Source: Bradyrhizobium nitroreducens (GTDB taxonomy: Bacteria; Pseudomonadota; Alphaproteobacteria; Rhizobiales; Xanthobacteraceae). Taken from it: a stretch of 64,000 nucleotides of DNA. Below, in pieces: positions 28,026 through 38,167 of the stretch (position 1 is the first letter of the stretch; the number at the start of each line of letters is the position of its first letter). Where the stretch lies: positions 1,085,006-1,149,005 of the forward strand of contig NZ_LFJC01000003.1 of NCBI RefSeq assembly GCF_002776695.1, written 5' to 3'. The translations under genes and the position numbers were made by a program. Under the pieces are notes generated by a model, which saw only the letters and a program-made list of their open reading frames with translations, was not told where the DNA came from and did not search any database.

Positions 28026-28424
28026 TGCCTCATATCCTTCTCATCCTTGCGGGCGTGCCGGCACGGCACGGCCCATTGTTCCTGCGTCAGGGTCTAGCAC
28101 CGCCGGCGGGCGGCGGCGACCTGATCCGCCCTCTCCTTAAAGCATCCATGGCCGGAATAAAGCCGCCGCCGGGCCCGAAAAGGCCCGATTTGGCCGCCCG
28201 GCGGCGATTTGCCCCGAATCCCGCCTCGCCCCGCCCGGAAGCCTCGCGGCGGGTGGACGGCCGCTCCAACGCGCTTCGGCCGTCGTCGATTTACATCAAT
28301 CGGATGACGCGGCGCCGCGACCGGCGTGATGAGGTTGAGGCGCAATGGCCCGCGCGAATGCCTCGCGGCGCGATTGTGAGATCGACCACATCGGCCTCAA
28401 GTCCCCCCCGTTAGCATTGCGCAC
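28026..28424. other. 399-base divergent gap with a nested hairpin
   Basis: The main visible structure is a nested inverted repeat at 28164-28206: CGCCGCCGGGC pairs with GCCCGGCGGCG, and the loop itself holds GGGCC-CGAAAA-GGCCC. The promoters of hbdA and pstS must lie here. I found no clear Pho box (CTGTCAT repeats) and no coding frame with support. Confidence 0.5.
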
Positions 28425-29480
28425 ATGAAGAAACATATTGCACTCCCCATCGTCCTCGCCGTCCTGCTCGTCGCAACCCAAGGCCTGGCAGCCGAGATCA
28501 AAGGAGCCGGCTCAACCTTCGTGGCGCCGGTGATGACGAAATGGACCAACGCATACAAGGCGAAGACCGGGAACGACGTCAGCTATCAAGCGGTCGGCTC
28601 GAGCACCGGCCTCAGCCTGATCAAGACCGACGCCGTCGATTTCGGGACCAGCGACATGCCGCTCGGCCCAAAGGAGCTCGACAGGCTCGGCCTGATGCAA
28701 TTCCCGATCGTGATCGGGGGCGTCGTTCCCGTGGTCAATATCGACGGCGTCAAGCCCGGCCAGATCCGCTTCACCGGGCAGGTCCTCGCTGAGATCTACC
28801 TCGGCAAGCTCAAATCCTGGAACGATCCGGCGATCGCGGCGATCAATCCCGACATCAGCTTGCCGAAGGTCCCGATCACGGTGGTCCATCGCATCGACGG
28901 CTCCGGCACCACGTTCAACTGGTCGAACTATCTTTCGAAGGTCAGTCCGCAATGGCAGAGAAGCGTGGGCGAAGGCACGTCGGTCGAGTGGCCGCTCGGC
29001 CTCGGCGGCCGGGGCAATGACGGCGTCGCCTCGCTCGTCGGTCTCATTCCCGGCGCGATCGGCTATCTCGAATACACCCACGCGCTGCAACGCCTCGACA
29101 AGATTTCCTTCGGCATCGTGCAGAACAGCGCCGGCAATTACGTGGTGCCCGACGCCGCATCATTCCAGGCCGCAGCATCGAGCGTGAACTGGAAGGCGGA
29201 GCAGGATTTTCACCTGGTCCTCACCGACGCGCCCGGCGAAGACGCCTACCCGATCACGGCCACGACCTTCGTGCTGATGCCGAAGACAGCAAAACATCGG
29301 GAGCGCTCCGCGGCCGTCATCGACTTCGTCCGCTGGTCACTCGAGAACGGCAAGTCCGAGGCCCAGACGCTCAACTACGTTCCGCTCCCTCCCGACTTGA
29401 TTGAGCAGATCGAGCGCTATTGGCGGGAGAGCATTGCGACGGCTTCGACGGTTTCGGCATCGGCCACTGGCAAGCGTTGA
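28425..29480 (+). CDS. pstS: Phosphate ABC transporter binding protein PstS (isolated copy)
   Basis: The 351-residue protein has a signal peptide ending QGLAA. It shows the PstS pattern: IKGAGSTFVAPVMTKW, VGSSTGLSLIKTDAVDFGTSDMPL, and RIDGSGTTFNWSNYLSK with the phosphate-coordinating SGTT. No pstC, pstA, pstB or phoU gene is in the window, so this is an extra copy. It may serve a distant Pst complex or another oxyanion. Confidence 0.9.
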   Translation: MKKHIALPIVLAVLLVATQGLAAEIKGAGSTFVAPVMTKWTNAYKAKTGNDVSYQAVGSSTGLSLIKTDAVDFGTSDMPLGPKELDRLGLMQFPIVIGGVVPVVNIDGVKPGQIRFTGQVLAEIYLGKLKSWNDPAIAAINPDISLPKVPITVVHRIDGSGTTFNWSNYLSKVSPQWQRSVGEGTSVEWPLGLGGRGNDGVASLVGLIPGAIGYLEYTHALQRLDKISFGIVQNSAGNYVVPDAASFQAAASSVNWKAEQDFHLVLTDAPGEDAYPITATTFVLMPKTAKHRERSAAVIDFVRWSLENGKSEAQTLNYVPLPPDLIEQIERYWRESIATASTVSASATGKR

Positions 29481-29743
29481 TGCCGAACAGGCCGCGTCCT
29501 CCCGCCCGCGGCGTTGAATTCCAGCCGAATTGGGTTTGCAAACTGCTCCACGTGAGTATTCTGTGATCGGCCTGCTGCGAGGAAAGCCCCTCCTGCCGCA
29601 GGCCAAGCACAAGTGCCTGCGGAACGCTATCGCACCACCGCATTGCACTGCGCGCCTCGCAGGAAATCGTCCGTGAAACGCCTCCCCATTCCCGACACCA
29701 ACGCCCCCGCGGCACTCCGTCTGGCGCCGACGCCCAGGCTCGG

Positions 29744-30442
29744 ATGAACGATTTCACCCAATCCATTGGCGCTGCGTTCTCGCTCATCGGCGAGGCCGAT
29801 GCCGAGCTGCTCGGCATCGTCGCATTGTCGGTTCGCGTCAGCCTGACCGCGAGCGTCATTGCCCTGATGATCGGCGCACCCATCGGGGCCTTGCTCGCGA
29901 TCACCCGTTTCCGCGGGCGACAGGTGATCATCGTCCTGACCAATGCGCTGCTCGGGCTTCCACCTGTCGTGGTCGGGCTTGCACTCTATCTTCTGCTGTC
30001 GCGGTCGGGCCCGCTCGGGGTGGCCGGACTGTTGTTCACGCCGGCCGCCATGGTGATCGCCCAGACGTTGCTCGCCACCCCGATCGTGGTGGCGCTGGTG
30101 CACCGGCCCGCAAGCCTTTTGTGGGCGGAGTACGGCGATCTCGCTCGGATCGACGGCCTGTCGGCCTTCCGCAGCATGGCGCTCCTGTTCGCGCTCGGCC
30201 GAACCTCGCTGCTGACGGCGTTTCTCGCGGCATTCGGGCGCGCCATCGCCGAAGTCGGCGCCATCATCATCGTCGGCGGCAACATCCGCGGCTTCACGCG
30301 CACGATGACGACCGCGATCGCGCTGGAGACCAGCAAGGGCGACCTGCCACTGGCCCTCGGCCTCGGACTGATCCTGCTCGCCCTCAGCGTGGTGGTGTCG
30401 ACCGTGGCCTTCGTGCTAGTGGGACGCGTTGGGGAAAAATAG
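29744..30442 (+). CDS. tupB: Tungstate-type ABC transporter permease TupB
   Basis: The 232-residue inner-membrane protein has about five hydrophobic spans. It shows the TupB/ModB-like sequence LTNALLGLPPVVVGLALYLLLSRSGPLG and an EAA loop (YGDLARIDGLSAFRSMALLFALGRTSLLTAFLAAFGRAIAEVGA). TupABC imports tungstate. Its last 27 bases overlap the 3' end of the convergent tupA gene. No ATPase gene follows. Confidence 0.85.
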   Translation: MNDFTQSIGAAFSLIGEADAELLGIVALSVRVSLTASVIALMIGAPIGALLAITRFRGRQVIIVLTNALLGLPPVVVGLALYLLLSRSGPLGVAGLLFTPAAMVIAQTLLATPIVVALVHRPASLLWAEYGDLARIDGLSAFRSMALLFALGRTSLLTAFLAAFGRAIAEVGAIIIVGGNIRGFTRTMTTAIALETSKGDLPLALGLGLILLALSVVVSTVAFVLVGRVGEK

Positions 30443-31225
30443 CTGCTCGCCGCCGACCTTGTAGCCGGCGATCGCGTCCTGCCCCTTCGAGGAGACGAGC
30501 CAGTCGACGAAGGCCTGCCCGTCCTTCGTCCTCACGTTCGGGTGCTTCTCGGGATTGACCAGCATGACGCCGTACTGGTTGAACAGCCGCTTGTCGCCTT
30601 CGGTCAGGATGGCGAGTTCGCCTCGGTTCTTGAATGACAGCCAGGTGCCGCGGTCCGACAGCAGATACGCGTTTGACGACGAGGCCATATTCAGTGCCGG
30701 GCCCATGCCCTGACCGATCTCCCGGTACCAATCGTCCTTGCCGGCACTGAGATCGACGCCGGCCTCTTTCCAGAGTCTCAACTCGGCCGCGTGCGTGCCG
30801 GACTTGTCGCCGCGCGAAATGAACGGCGCCTTGGCAGCTGCGATCTTGCGCAGCGCATCCGTGACGTCCTTGCCACCGGCGATCCTGGCGGGATCGCTCT
30901 TGGGGCCGATGATGACGAAGTCGTTGTACATGACGTCGAAGCGCTTCACGCCCTGCCCTTCCGACATGAACTTGTCCTCGGCGACCCTGTCGTGGACGAA
31001 CACCACGTCGGCATCGCCCCGCCGTCCGATGTCCAGCGCCTGACCGGTGCCGACGGCGACGACCTTCACGCTCACGCCCGCGGCCTTCTCGAACAGCGGC
31101 AGCAGATAGCCGAACAGGCCCGATTGTTCCGTCGACGTGGTGGAGGCCACCGTGATGGTGCGATCCTGCGCCGATGCGATGGTGGACCAGAGCAGAACCG
31201 CTCCGATCGCGACTATCCGTTTCAT
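30416..31225 (-). CDS. tupA: Tungstate-type ABC transporter binding protein TupA
   Basis: The 269-residue protein has a signal peptide ending STIASAQ. It contains the TTSTEQSGL oxyanion-binding motif and AVGTGQALDIGRRGDADVVFVHD, both typical of TupA. SRGDKSGTHAAELRLWKEAG is the second ligand loop. AAGGACGAG precedes the ATG. It is transcribed toward tupB, tail to tail, instead of in the usual tupA-tupB-tupC order. Specificity for tungstate over molybdate is inferred from the family. Confidence 0.87.
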   Translation of the reverse strand: MKRIVAIGAVLLWSTIASAQDRTITVASTTSTEQSGLFGYLLPLFEKAAGVSVKVVAVGTGQALDIGRRGDADVVFVHDRVAEDKFMSEGQGVKRFDVMYNDFVIIGPKSDPARIAGGKDVTDALRKIAAAKAPFISRGDKSGTHAAELRLWKEAGVDLSAGKDDWYREIGQGMGPALNMASSSNAYLLSDRGTWLSFKNRGELAILTEGDKRLFNQYGVMLVNPEKHPNVRTKDGQAFVDWLVSSKGQDAIAGYKVGGEQLFFPNASH

Positions 31226-31388
31226 GTCTCGTCCTTGCAGAAGATGCCGGGTGTTCCAAGCTACCCCGCGCGAACGACGCTGGGAACCCTACATTCGGCA
31301 CAACCCTCTCGGTCTGCAGCCTGGTTGGTCAGGAACGTCCTTTCCGCGCGGAGGTTGTTTTGACGACCAACCCAAGAGGAGAAACGAG

Positions 31389-31673
31389 ATGAAGAAGATC
31401 ATCTTGGCATCGGCATGCATCGTGGCGCTGGCGACCGGTGGCGCCTTCGCGCAGACACAACCCGCGCCAAGCGCGTCCGGTCAGGGCGACGTCGGCCCCT
31501 CATCGCGAGGCCCCGCGACCAAAGGCATGACCACCGGCCGTGCGTCGAACATGCAGAACGAGGCGAGCGACAGCAAGGGAGCGCAGCAACCATCGGCCGG
31601 CGGCACCAACATCAACAACATGGGCAGCCAGGCCGGAGGCGGCGCGGGCGCCGGTCCCGGCTCCGGCAAATAG
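31389..31673 (+). CDS. Small secreted Gly/Ser/Asn-rich protein
   Basis: The 94-residue product has a signal peptide ending GGAFAQ and a low-complexity mature part (PSASGQGDVGPSSRGPATKG ... NINNMGSQAGGGAGAGPGSGK), probably disordered. AGAGGAGAAACGAG precedes the ATG. It resembles in style the Thr/Pro-rich secreted protein at 23454. Function is unknown. Confidence 0.5.
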   Translation: MKKIILASACIVALATGGAFAQTQPAPSASGQGDVGPSSRGPATKGMTTGRASNMQNEASDSKGAQQPSAGGTNINNMGSQAGGGAGAGPGSGK

Positions 31674-31733
31674 TCGGACGATCGAAAATCACGGGCGGAT
31701 CATCGTCCCCTTCCGCGGACCGAGAGGCGTCGG

Positions 31734-32069
31734 TCAACGGCCGGGACAATATCTCATCACGCGGCGAACGCCCTGCGGTTCCGGCTCTTTCATCCACTCG
31801 ACCTTCCAGGCCAGCCAAAGCTTGTCGTCGTCGATGACATACGCAAAGGACGACGTCGAAAAGCCTCTGTCATTGCGAACCGTGACCTCGCCGCAGACGA
31901 CCTCGACCACGCGGCCCTCGGGGTCGGACGCCGGGCTGGTCCAGGACACGTGGATCTCCGCATTGGGCGGAATGAGGTGAGCGGCGATCTTCGGTGTCAA
32001 TTCGTCCGCAAGCGCCGGCGCGCTGATGAACGCGGCAAAGACCGCAGCCAGACAGATCTTGTGGATCAC
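31734..32069 (-). CDS. Small secreted protein of unknown function
   Basis: The 111-residue product has a signal peptide ending SAPALA and a compact mature domain (IPPNAEIHVSWTSPASDPEG, VVEVVCGEVTVRNDRGF, DKLWLAWKVEWM, RRVMRYCPGR) with two cysteines likely joined. It starts with GTG behind a strong GAAGGAGAGGG site. No family is recognised. Confidence 0.55.
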   Translation of the reverse strand: MIHKICLAAVFAAFISAPALADELTPKIAAHLIPPNAEIHVSWTSPASDPEGRVVEVVCGEVTVRNDRGFSTSSFAYVIDDDKLWLAWKVEWMKEPEPQGVRRVMRYCPGR

Positions 32070-32351
32070 GTTTCCCTCTCCTTCGCTTTCGAAGGCGAGC
32101 GTGACTGTTTCGGCACGGCCGTACTGTGGTTGCGATCACATTGACCGGTCATACCGTAGAATCCACGACGATCACCGGCCTCGCGGCGACGGCTGACACG
32201 TCACCCGGTCACCACCGCACGCACCAGACGTCGCTGATGTTCTGCAATTGGTCTCACCTGCATTGACAGGGGTGCGACGGGCGGGGCAGTTTTTCACATT
32301 GCTGGCGAATCAGCGATTGCCTCACGCCGAGTACCTCTTGGACAACTCCTA

Positions 32352-33737
32352 GTGCTTTCGAGACTGATATCGTTGCTGCGCCGTATCCCGGCGGTGAAAT
32401 GGGCATTCACCCGGCTTCGGCCCGTGCCGCATGACGGCAGCCTTGACGCCACGCCGGTCGCCGCAGACGTCTCGCCCGTCATCGCCGAAGATATTGTGGC
32501 TGAGAGCATTGCGGCCCAAGACGTGGCGGCTCCGGACGCCACGGCCCAAGACGCGACAGCCCAAGACACGACAGCCCAAGACAGCGCGGCAAAACGCACT
32601 GAGGTCGAAGACCTTGCGGAAGCCGGCTCGACCGACACCCGCGAAATCAGCGCGATTTCAGTGCACGACGATGCCGAGATCGCGGCCTCCACTCCCTCCG
32701 CCCAGGATGATCCCGCGATCTCCGTCATCGCGGAGAGCCCGCCGGCGGCGCCAACCGATGCCAGCGACGAGTCTTCCCGAGAAGCACCGTCCAGCACCGA
32801 GCCGGTTGCGGCCGCCGAGGAGGAGGCTCCGGTCGCGGCCGCCGAGATCGAGACCGTGGCGGAAGATGCTCCCGCCCCGGTCATCAGCACCGATACCGAT
32901 TCTGTTGTGGGGATCTCGGCAAAGGTCGCGTCGCTCGACGCGGAGCCCGTCGATGTCGTCAGCGAAGCGATCGACGCCGCCGACCTCGTCATCAGCAGCG
33001 ATCCATTCCCGGCCGAAGCCGAGCCCGTCGTCACGGCGGAGGCATCACCCTCGCCCGTCGAGATCGAGAGTGCGCCGCTTGACGTCCCTGCCCTCGTGGT
33101 CGCCGATAGTCATTCCACCGACGTCACGGTGGACGTTGAGCCGACCGCGGACGAGCCGTGCATCGCGTCTGCCGATGGCGAAGTTCTGGCGGAGGCCGCC
33201 CTTGAGGATCATCTCGACAGCGATTCCTCACCGGGCGAAGCGGTGGCCGTCGAGCCGGCTGCTGCGGATGTTGCTCCTCCCGTCGCCGCGGTGGTCGTAG
33301 AACACGGTTCCATCGATGCAGCCGGCGTCGTCACCGACATCGCGCCGGCTCCGGCCCTCGTGTCGCCGTCCCCGGAGGTCCGCGGCGCATCGAAGGTTCG
33401 TGCAAGACCGGTTGAGCCTGCCGATCGTACCGCGTTGATCCGGCAGCGCTGGGCGGAAAGCGGGATCAGGATGTGGAATCCGCGCCTTCACGGCACCGGT
33501 GAAGCCACGCTGAACATCCAGGGCAGCGTCGGGCTGCTGCCGCCCGCGCCCGGCGAGACGATGCCGCGCTACGACAAGCTGGAATTCAAGCTGCTCGGCG
33601 GACAGATCGTCTGTGAGGGCGTCATCGTCGAGGCCCCCGCGCAGGCGAGCCATCGCAGTTTCACGCGGCTCGCCGAGCCTGGGAAACCCGAGCGCGCCCG
33701 CGAGCCGGCGCGCGAACGCCAGGCCGCTCTCGCCTGA
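32352..33737 (+). CDS. Long acidic Ala/Asp/Glu-rich protein with a conserved C-terminal domain
   Basis: The 461-residue product (GTG start) opens with a short basic amphipathic segment (LSRLISLLRRIPAVKWAFTRL). About 320 residues of Ala/Glu/Asp/Ser/Val-rich low-complexity sequence follow, with AQD repeats (ATAQDATAQDTTAQDSAA). It ends with a folded-looking domain from about residue 355 (DRTALIRQRWAESGIRMWNP ... LEFKLLGGQIVCEGVIVEAP). The design suggests a membrane- or polymer-anchored linker protein with a small terminal domain. No function is known to me. Confidence 0.6.
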   Translation: MLSRLISLLRRIPAVKWAFTRLRPVPHDGSLDATPVAADVSPVIAEDIVAESIAAQDVAAPDATAQDATAQDTTAQDSAAKRTEVEDLAEAGSTDTREISAISVHDDAEIAASTPSAQDDPAISVIAESPPAAPTDASDESSREAPSSTEPVAAAEEEAPVAAAEIETVAEDAPAPVISTDTDSVVGISAKVASLDAEPVDVVSEAIDAADLVISSDPFPAEAEPVVTAEASPSPVEIESAPLDVPALVVADSHSTDVTVDVEPTADEPCIASADGEVLAEAALEDHLDSDSSPGEAVAVEPAAADVAPPVAAVVVEHGSIDAAGVVTDIAPAPALVSPSPEVRGASKVRARPVEPADRTALIRQRWAESGIRMWNPRLHGTGEATLNIQGSVGLLPPAPGETMPRYDKLEFKLLGGQIVCEGVIVEAPAQASHRSFTRLAEPGKPERAREPARERQAALA

Positions 33738-33801
33738 TCCTTTCTCCTGCGACCACCGTCCGCGATGTGCTAGGCTATTATCCCGACATGGGAGATCGCC
33801 T

Positions 33802-34083
33802 ATGCGCGCAAGCCCGTTGCTTCTGGTCGTGATCGCCGCCCTCTGCATCTCACAGCCGGCCATCGCTGCGGGCAAACGGCCGCGTGATGCAGTCGCCGCC
33901 GTTCCCGCGACCGATGCAGCCACGCCCTACAAGGCCGATCGGCTCTCGTCCTCGCGCGGAGAGTCGATCCTCAATACGCCCGGCCAGACCACCGTGCTGA
34001 CGCGGCAGGTCCTGGACGACATGAAGGCGACCAGTCTGCGGGATGCCATGCGCTCGACCGCCGGGGTGACGATCGGGCGCTAG
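33802..34083 (+). pseudogene. TonB-dependent siderophore receptor, N-terminal stub
   Basis: The 93-residue frame has a signal peptide ending QPAIAA and then the start of a TonB receptor plug domain: SILNTPGQTTVLTRQVLDDM, followed by KATSLRDAMRSTAGVTIGR and a stop. In Fiu/FhuE-type receptors this point is followed by GEGGNxFxxRGF and some 600 more residues, none of which I can find downstream. GGGAG precedes the ATG, so it may still be translated as a small secreted peptide. I infer a truncated receptor remnant. Confidence 0.6.
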
Positions 34084-34253
34084 GCTCGCGCGCCGCCGAC
34101 ACCAAACGCGCCGGTACTCCCACGCGGCGCATGATTTCTTTTGCGAACGCAACGTTGTTGCCTTGAACGCCGGCCACGACGTAACTTGAACACCGCTCGG
34201 GCCACGATGCCCTTGCCCGATGAAAACGACAAGAACACTGTGGGAGGCAAACT

Positions 34254-35138
34254 ATGAGATGACTGACGGCCGCGCTGTGCGCACTGACCCTGCTCTCGAC
34301 TGGCACGCAGGCGCAAACCATCAAGGATTTTCTGGCGGCTGCGATGCAGAAATGGACGGCGCCGTTCGAGCCGTTCCAGCTCATCGGCAACATCTACTAT
34401 GTCGGAACCGAAGGCATTGCCGTCTACGTCATCAAGACATCGCAGGGCCTGATCCTGATGGACACGGCGATGCCCCAGTCGACCGGCATGATCAAGGACA
34501 ACATCGCCAAGCTCGGCTTCAAGGTCGCCGACATCAAGATCGTCCTCAACTCGCATGCGCATCTCGATCACACCGGCGGTTTCGCCGAGATCAAGAAGGA
34601 GACCGGTGCGCAGCTCGTGGCCGGCGAGCGAGACAAGCCGCTGCTCGAAGGCGGCTACTATCCCGGTGACGAGAAGAACGAGGATCTCACTTTCCCGCCG
34701 GTGAAGGTCGACCGTGTCGTGAAGGAAGGCGACAAGGTCACGCTCGGCGACACCACGCTCATCGCGCATGCAACGCCCGGCCACTCGCCGGGCTGCACGA
34801 GCTGGGAGATGACCGTCAAGGACGGCGACCAGAGCCGCGAGGTGCTGTTCTTCTGCAGCGGCACGGTGGCGCTGAACAGACTGGTCGGCCAGCCGACCTA
34901 TCCCGGCATCATCGACGACTACCGGTCGACCTATGCCAAGGTGAAAGCGATGAAGATCGACGTGCTGCTCGGGCCACACCCGGAGGTCTATGGCATGCAG
35001 GCCAAGCGGGCGCAGATGAGGGACGGCGCGCCGAACCCGTTCGTCAAACCGGGCGAGCTTGCCAGCTATGCGACCGGCCTGTCGGAGGAATTCGACAAGC
35101 AACTCGCCAAGCAGACCGCAGCGCTGGAAAAGAAGTAG
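34254..35138 (+). CDS. Subclass B3 metallo-beta-lactamase (BJP-1-like) with an in-frame TGA at codon 3
   Basis: The mature enzyme closely matches what I remember of BJP-1 of Bradyrhizobium diazoefficiens. It has the zinc motif HAHLDH, then HATPGHSPG and GPHPE supplying the remaining His residues, and AMPQSTGMIKDNI near the start. It hydrolyses beta-lactams in the periplasm. GGGAGG stands before an ATG at 34254, but the third codon is TGA. The next codons read LTAALCALTLLSTGTQAQ, a signal peptide lacking its MRR start. One C-to-T change (CGA to TGA) explains this. Initiation at CTG 34263 or ATG 34344 is possible, the latter without export. Confidence 0.85.
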
Positions 35139-35158
35139 CCGCCGTCGGATACGGCCTG

Positions 35159-35186
35159 GCACCTCTTCCCGACAGGGGAGAGGTGC
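35159..35186 (+). terminator. Stem-loop after the metallo-beta-lactamase gene
   Basis: GCACCTCTTCCC pairs with GGGGAGAGGTGC (12 pairs, one G-T) around GACA, 20 bases after the stop. Sequences of this type are also dispersed repeats in rhizobia. No T-run follows. Confidence 0.5.
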
Positions 35187-35435
35187 GACATGACGTTGCG
35201 CCGGCGCAGATGGTTAGCAAAGCGTAGCGGCGGCTCTGCGGCATCTCGCAACTGATACTGCTCGCGTCCGCAGCCTCATATCGTTAACACGGCCTCACCA
35301 ATGCACGCGGCCGGACCCTGATGCGGCAGCGCGCAACCCGCACTCGTCTTTGCTCACGGAACTCGTCTAACGAGCCCTTTACCCCCGCTGTGCAAGATCC
35401 CTCCCGTTTTGAAGGGATCCGGGGCGCGTATTGCA

Positions 35436-37445
35436 ATGCCTGTTGTCAATTTCAAGTCTCATATCGCCGCCGCAATGCGGCTGTTTCGCGTTCCGGCCGA
35501 CAATCCGGATCTGATGCGCGCGCAGTTCGACGCCTTCTCCAAGCAGGTCCCGCTGCTCTACTTCATCCTGATGAGCAACACGATCGCCGTCGCCTACACC
35601 TATGTGAACGTGGCGCCGGACTGGCTGACGATGATCGTGCCGAGCGTGCTGACCGTGCTCGCAGGCCTGCGAACCTATTGGTGGCTGCGCCAGCGTCACC
35701 TCGTGCGCAGCGACGCCGACATCCTGCGCAATCTGCGCACCACCAACTGGCTGACCCTGCCGATCGGTGCCGGCTTCACCGCCTGGTCCTTCGCGCTCTA
35801 CCCCTATGGCGATCCCTTCGCCAAGAGCCAGGTCGCCTTCTACATGGCGGTCACCGTGATCGGCTGCATCTTTTCGCTGATGCATCTGCGCTCCGCGGCG
35901 CTGATCGTGACGCTGATCGTCGACGTGCCCTACGTGCTGTTCTTCTTCGCCACGGGCGAGCCGACGCTGAAGGCGATCGCCGTCAACAACCTGCTGGTGT
36001 CCGGCGCGATGGTGACGGTGCTGTTCATCTATTACCGCGACTTCGCCGACCTCGTCGCCAGCCGCAAGTCGCTGCTCGCGCAGCAGGCGGCGACGCAGGC
36101 GCTCTCGGACGAGAACTTCCGCCTCGCCAATCTCGATTCCCTCACCGAGCTGCCGAACCGCCGCCGCTTCTTCGCCGAATTGTCGAGCGCCTTTGCCGAC
36201 GCCGAGCGCAGGCACGTTCGCGTTGCCGTCGGCATCATAGACCTCGACGGCTTCAAGCCGATCAACGACAATTACGGCCACTCGGTCGGCGACCGCGTCC
36301 TGATCGAGGCGGGCAAGCGCATCCGCGAGGTCTGCGAGGGTTTTGGTCCGCAGCGCGTGGAGTTCGCCCGGCTCGGCGGTGACGAGTTCGGCCTCGTCGT
36401 CTGCGGCGACCCCGAGGACACGGACCTGATGCGGCTCGGCGAACGCATCGGCAGCCAGGTCAAGCTGCCCTACCAGCTCGACACCGCCCATACCGGACTG
36501 TCCTGCTCGACCGGCTTCGCCTTGTTCCCGGACTCCGCAACGACGTCGGAAGCGCTCTATGAATGCGCCGACTACGCGCTCTACCACGCCAAGCGCCATC
36601 AGCGCGGCCGCACCGTGATCTTCTCGAGTGAGCTCGAGGCCGAAATCCGCAGCCGCGGCGTCATCGAGAACCTGCTGCGCACCTCCGATTTTGGCGCCGA
36701 GATGGAGCTGGTGTTTCAGCCGATCGTCGATGCCGTGAGCGAGCACACCGCGGGTTTCGAGACCCTGGCACGCTGGAATAGCCCTCGTCTCGGCTGGGTC
36801 TCTCCCGCCGACTTCATTCCCGCCGCAGAGCGCATCGGCCTGATCCGCCCCCTGACGCAGGCGCTGCTGGCGCGCGCGCTCGCGACGGCCAGAACCTGGC
36901 CCGACCATATCCGCCTGTCGTTCAACCTCTCCGCCCACGACGTCTGCGCTGCCGAAGGCATATTGCCGCTGATCTCGATCATCGAGAAAAGCGGCCTGTC
37001 GCCCCGCCGCATCGACTTCGAGATCACCGAGACGGCCGTCACCTTCGATTTTGCGCGCGCGCAGCAGTCGATCGCCACGCTGAAGGCGATGGGCTGCGGC
37101 ATTTCGCTCGACGATTTCGGCACCGGCTATTCGTCGCTGAGCCACGTGCATCGGCTGCCGCTCGACAAGATCAAGGTCGATCGCAGCTTCGTCGCCGAGA
37201 TCAACGAGAACCCGGTCAGCCACAAGATCATCAAATCGCTCGCGGGCCTCTGCGACGACATGGAGATCGCCTGCGTCGTCGAAGGCGTCGAGACCAGCGC
37301 CCAGCTCGACAGCCTGCGCCGGCTCGGCTGCGAATTCATCCAGGGCTACCATTTCGCAAAGCCCATGCCGGCCGATGCGATCGCCGACTATCTGGCGAAC
37401 GAACGCCTGCGCCTTGACGATCCCGAGGCCAAGGTGGTGGCTTGA
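35436..37445 (+). CDS. Membrane GGDEF-EAL protein (cyclic di-GMP metabolism)
   Basis: The 669-residue protein has about five to six transmembrane segments in residues 40-210. A GGDEF domain (about 230-400) follows with an intact RLGGDEFGLVV. The EAL domain (about 410-655) has ETLARW in place of EALxR, plus NLSAHD, EITETA, DDFGTGYSSL and EGVETxxQ. The catalytic Glu is present, so both synthesis and hydrolysis of cyclic di-GMP are possible. No RxxD inhibitory site is evident. The ATG at 35436 is preferred over an upstream TTG. It ends two bases from the convergent livF stop. The membrane part is the likely sensor. Confidence 0.9.
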   Translation: MPVVNFKSHIAAAMRLFRVPADNPDLMRAQFDAFSKQVPLLYFILMSNTIAVAYTYVNVAPDWLTMIVPSVLTVLAGLRTYWWLRQRHLVRSDADILRNLRTTNWLTLPIGAGFTAWSFALYPYGDPFAKSQVAFYMAVTVIGCIFSLMHLRSAALIVTLIVDVPYVLFFFATGEPTLKAIAVNNLLVSGAMVTVLFIYYRDFADLVASRKSLLAQQAATQALSDENFRLANLDSLTELPNRRRFFAELSSAFADAERRHVRVAVGIIDLDGFKPINDNYGHSVGDRVLIEAGKRIREVCEGFGPQRVEFARLGGDEFGLVVCGDPEDTDLMRLGERIGSQVKLPYQLDTAHTGLSCSTGFALFPDSATTSEALYECADYALYHAKRHQRGRTVIFSSELEAEIRSRGVIENLLRTSDFGAEMELVFQPIVDAVSEHTAGFETLARWNSPRLGWVSPADFIPAAERIGLIRPLTQALLARALATARTWPDHIRLSFNLSAHDVCAAEGILPLISIIEKSGLSPRRIDFEITETAVTFDFARAQQSIATLKAMGCGISLDDFGTGYSSLSHVHRLPLDKIKVDRSFVAEINENPVSHKIIKSLAGLCDDMEIACVVEGVETSAQLDSLRRLGCEFIQGYHFAKPMPADAIADYLANERLRLDDPEAKVVA

Positions 37446-37447
37446 CC

Positions 37448-38159
<712 letters not shown>

Positions 38160-38167
<8 letters not shown>

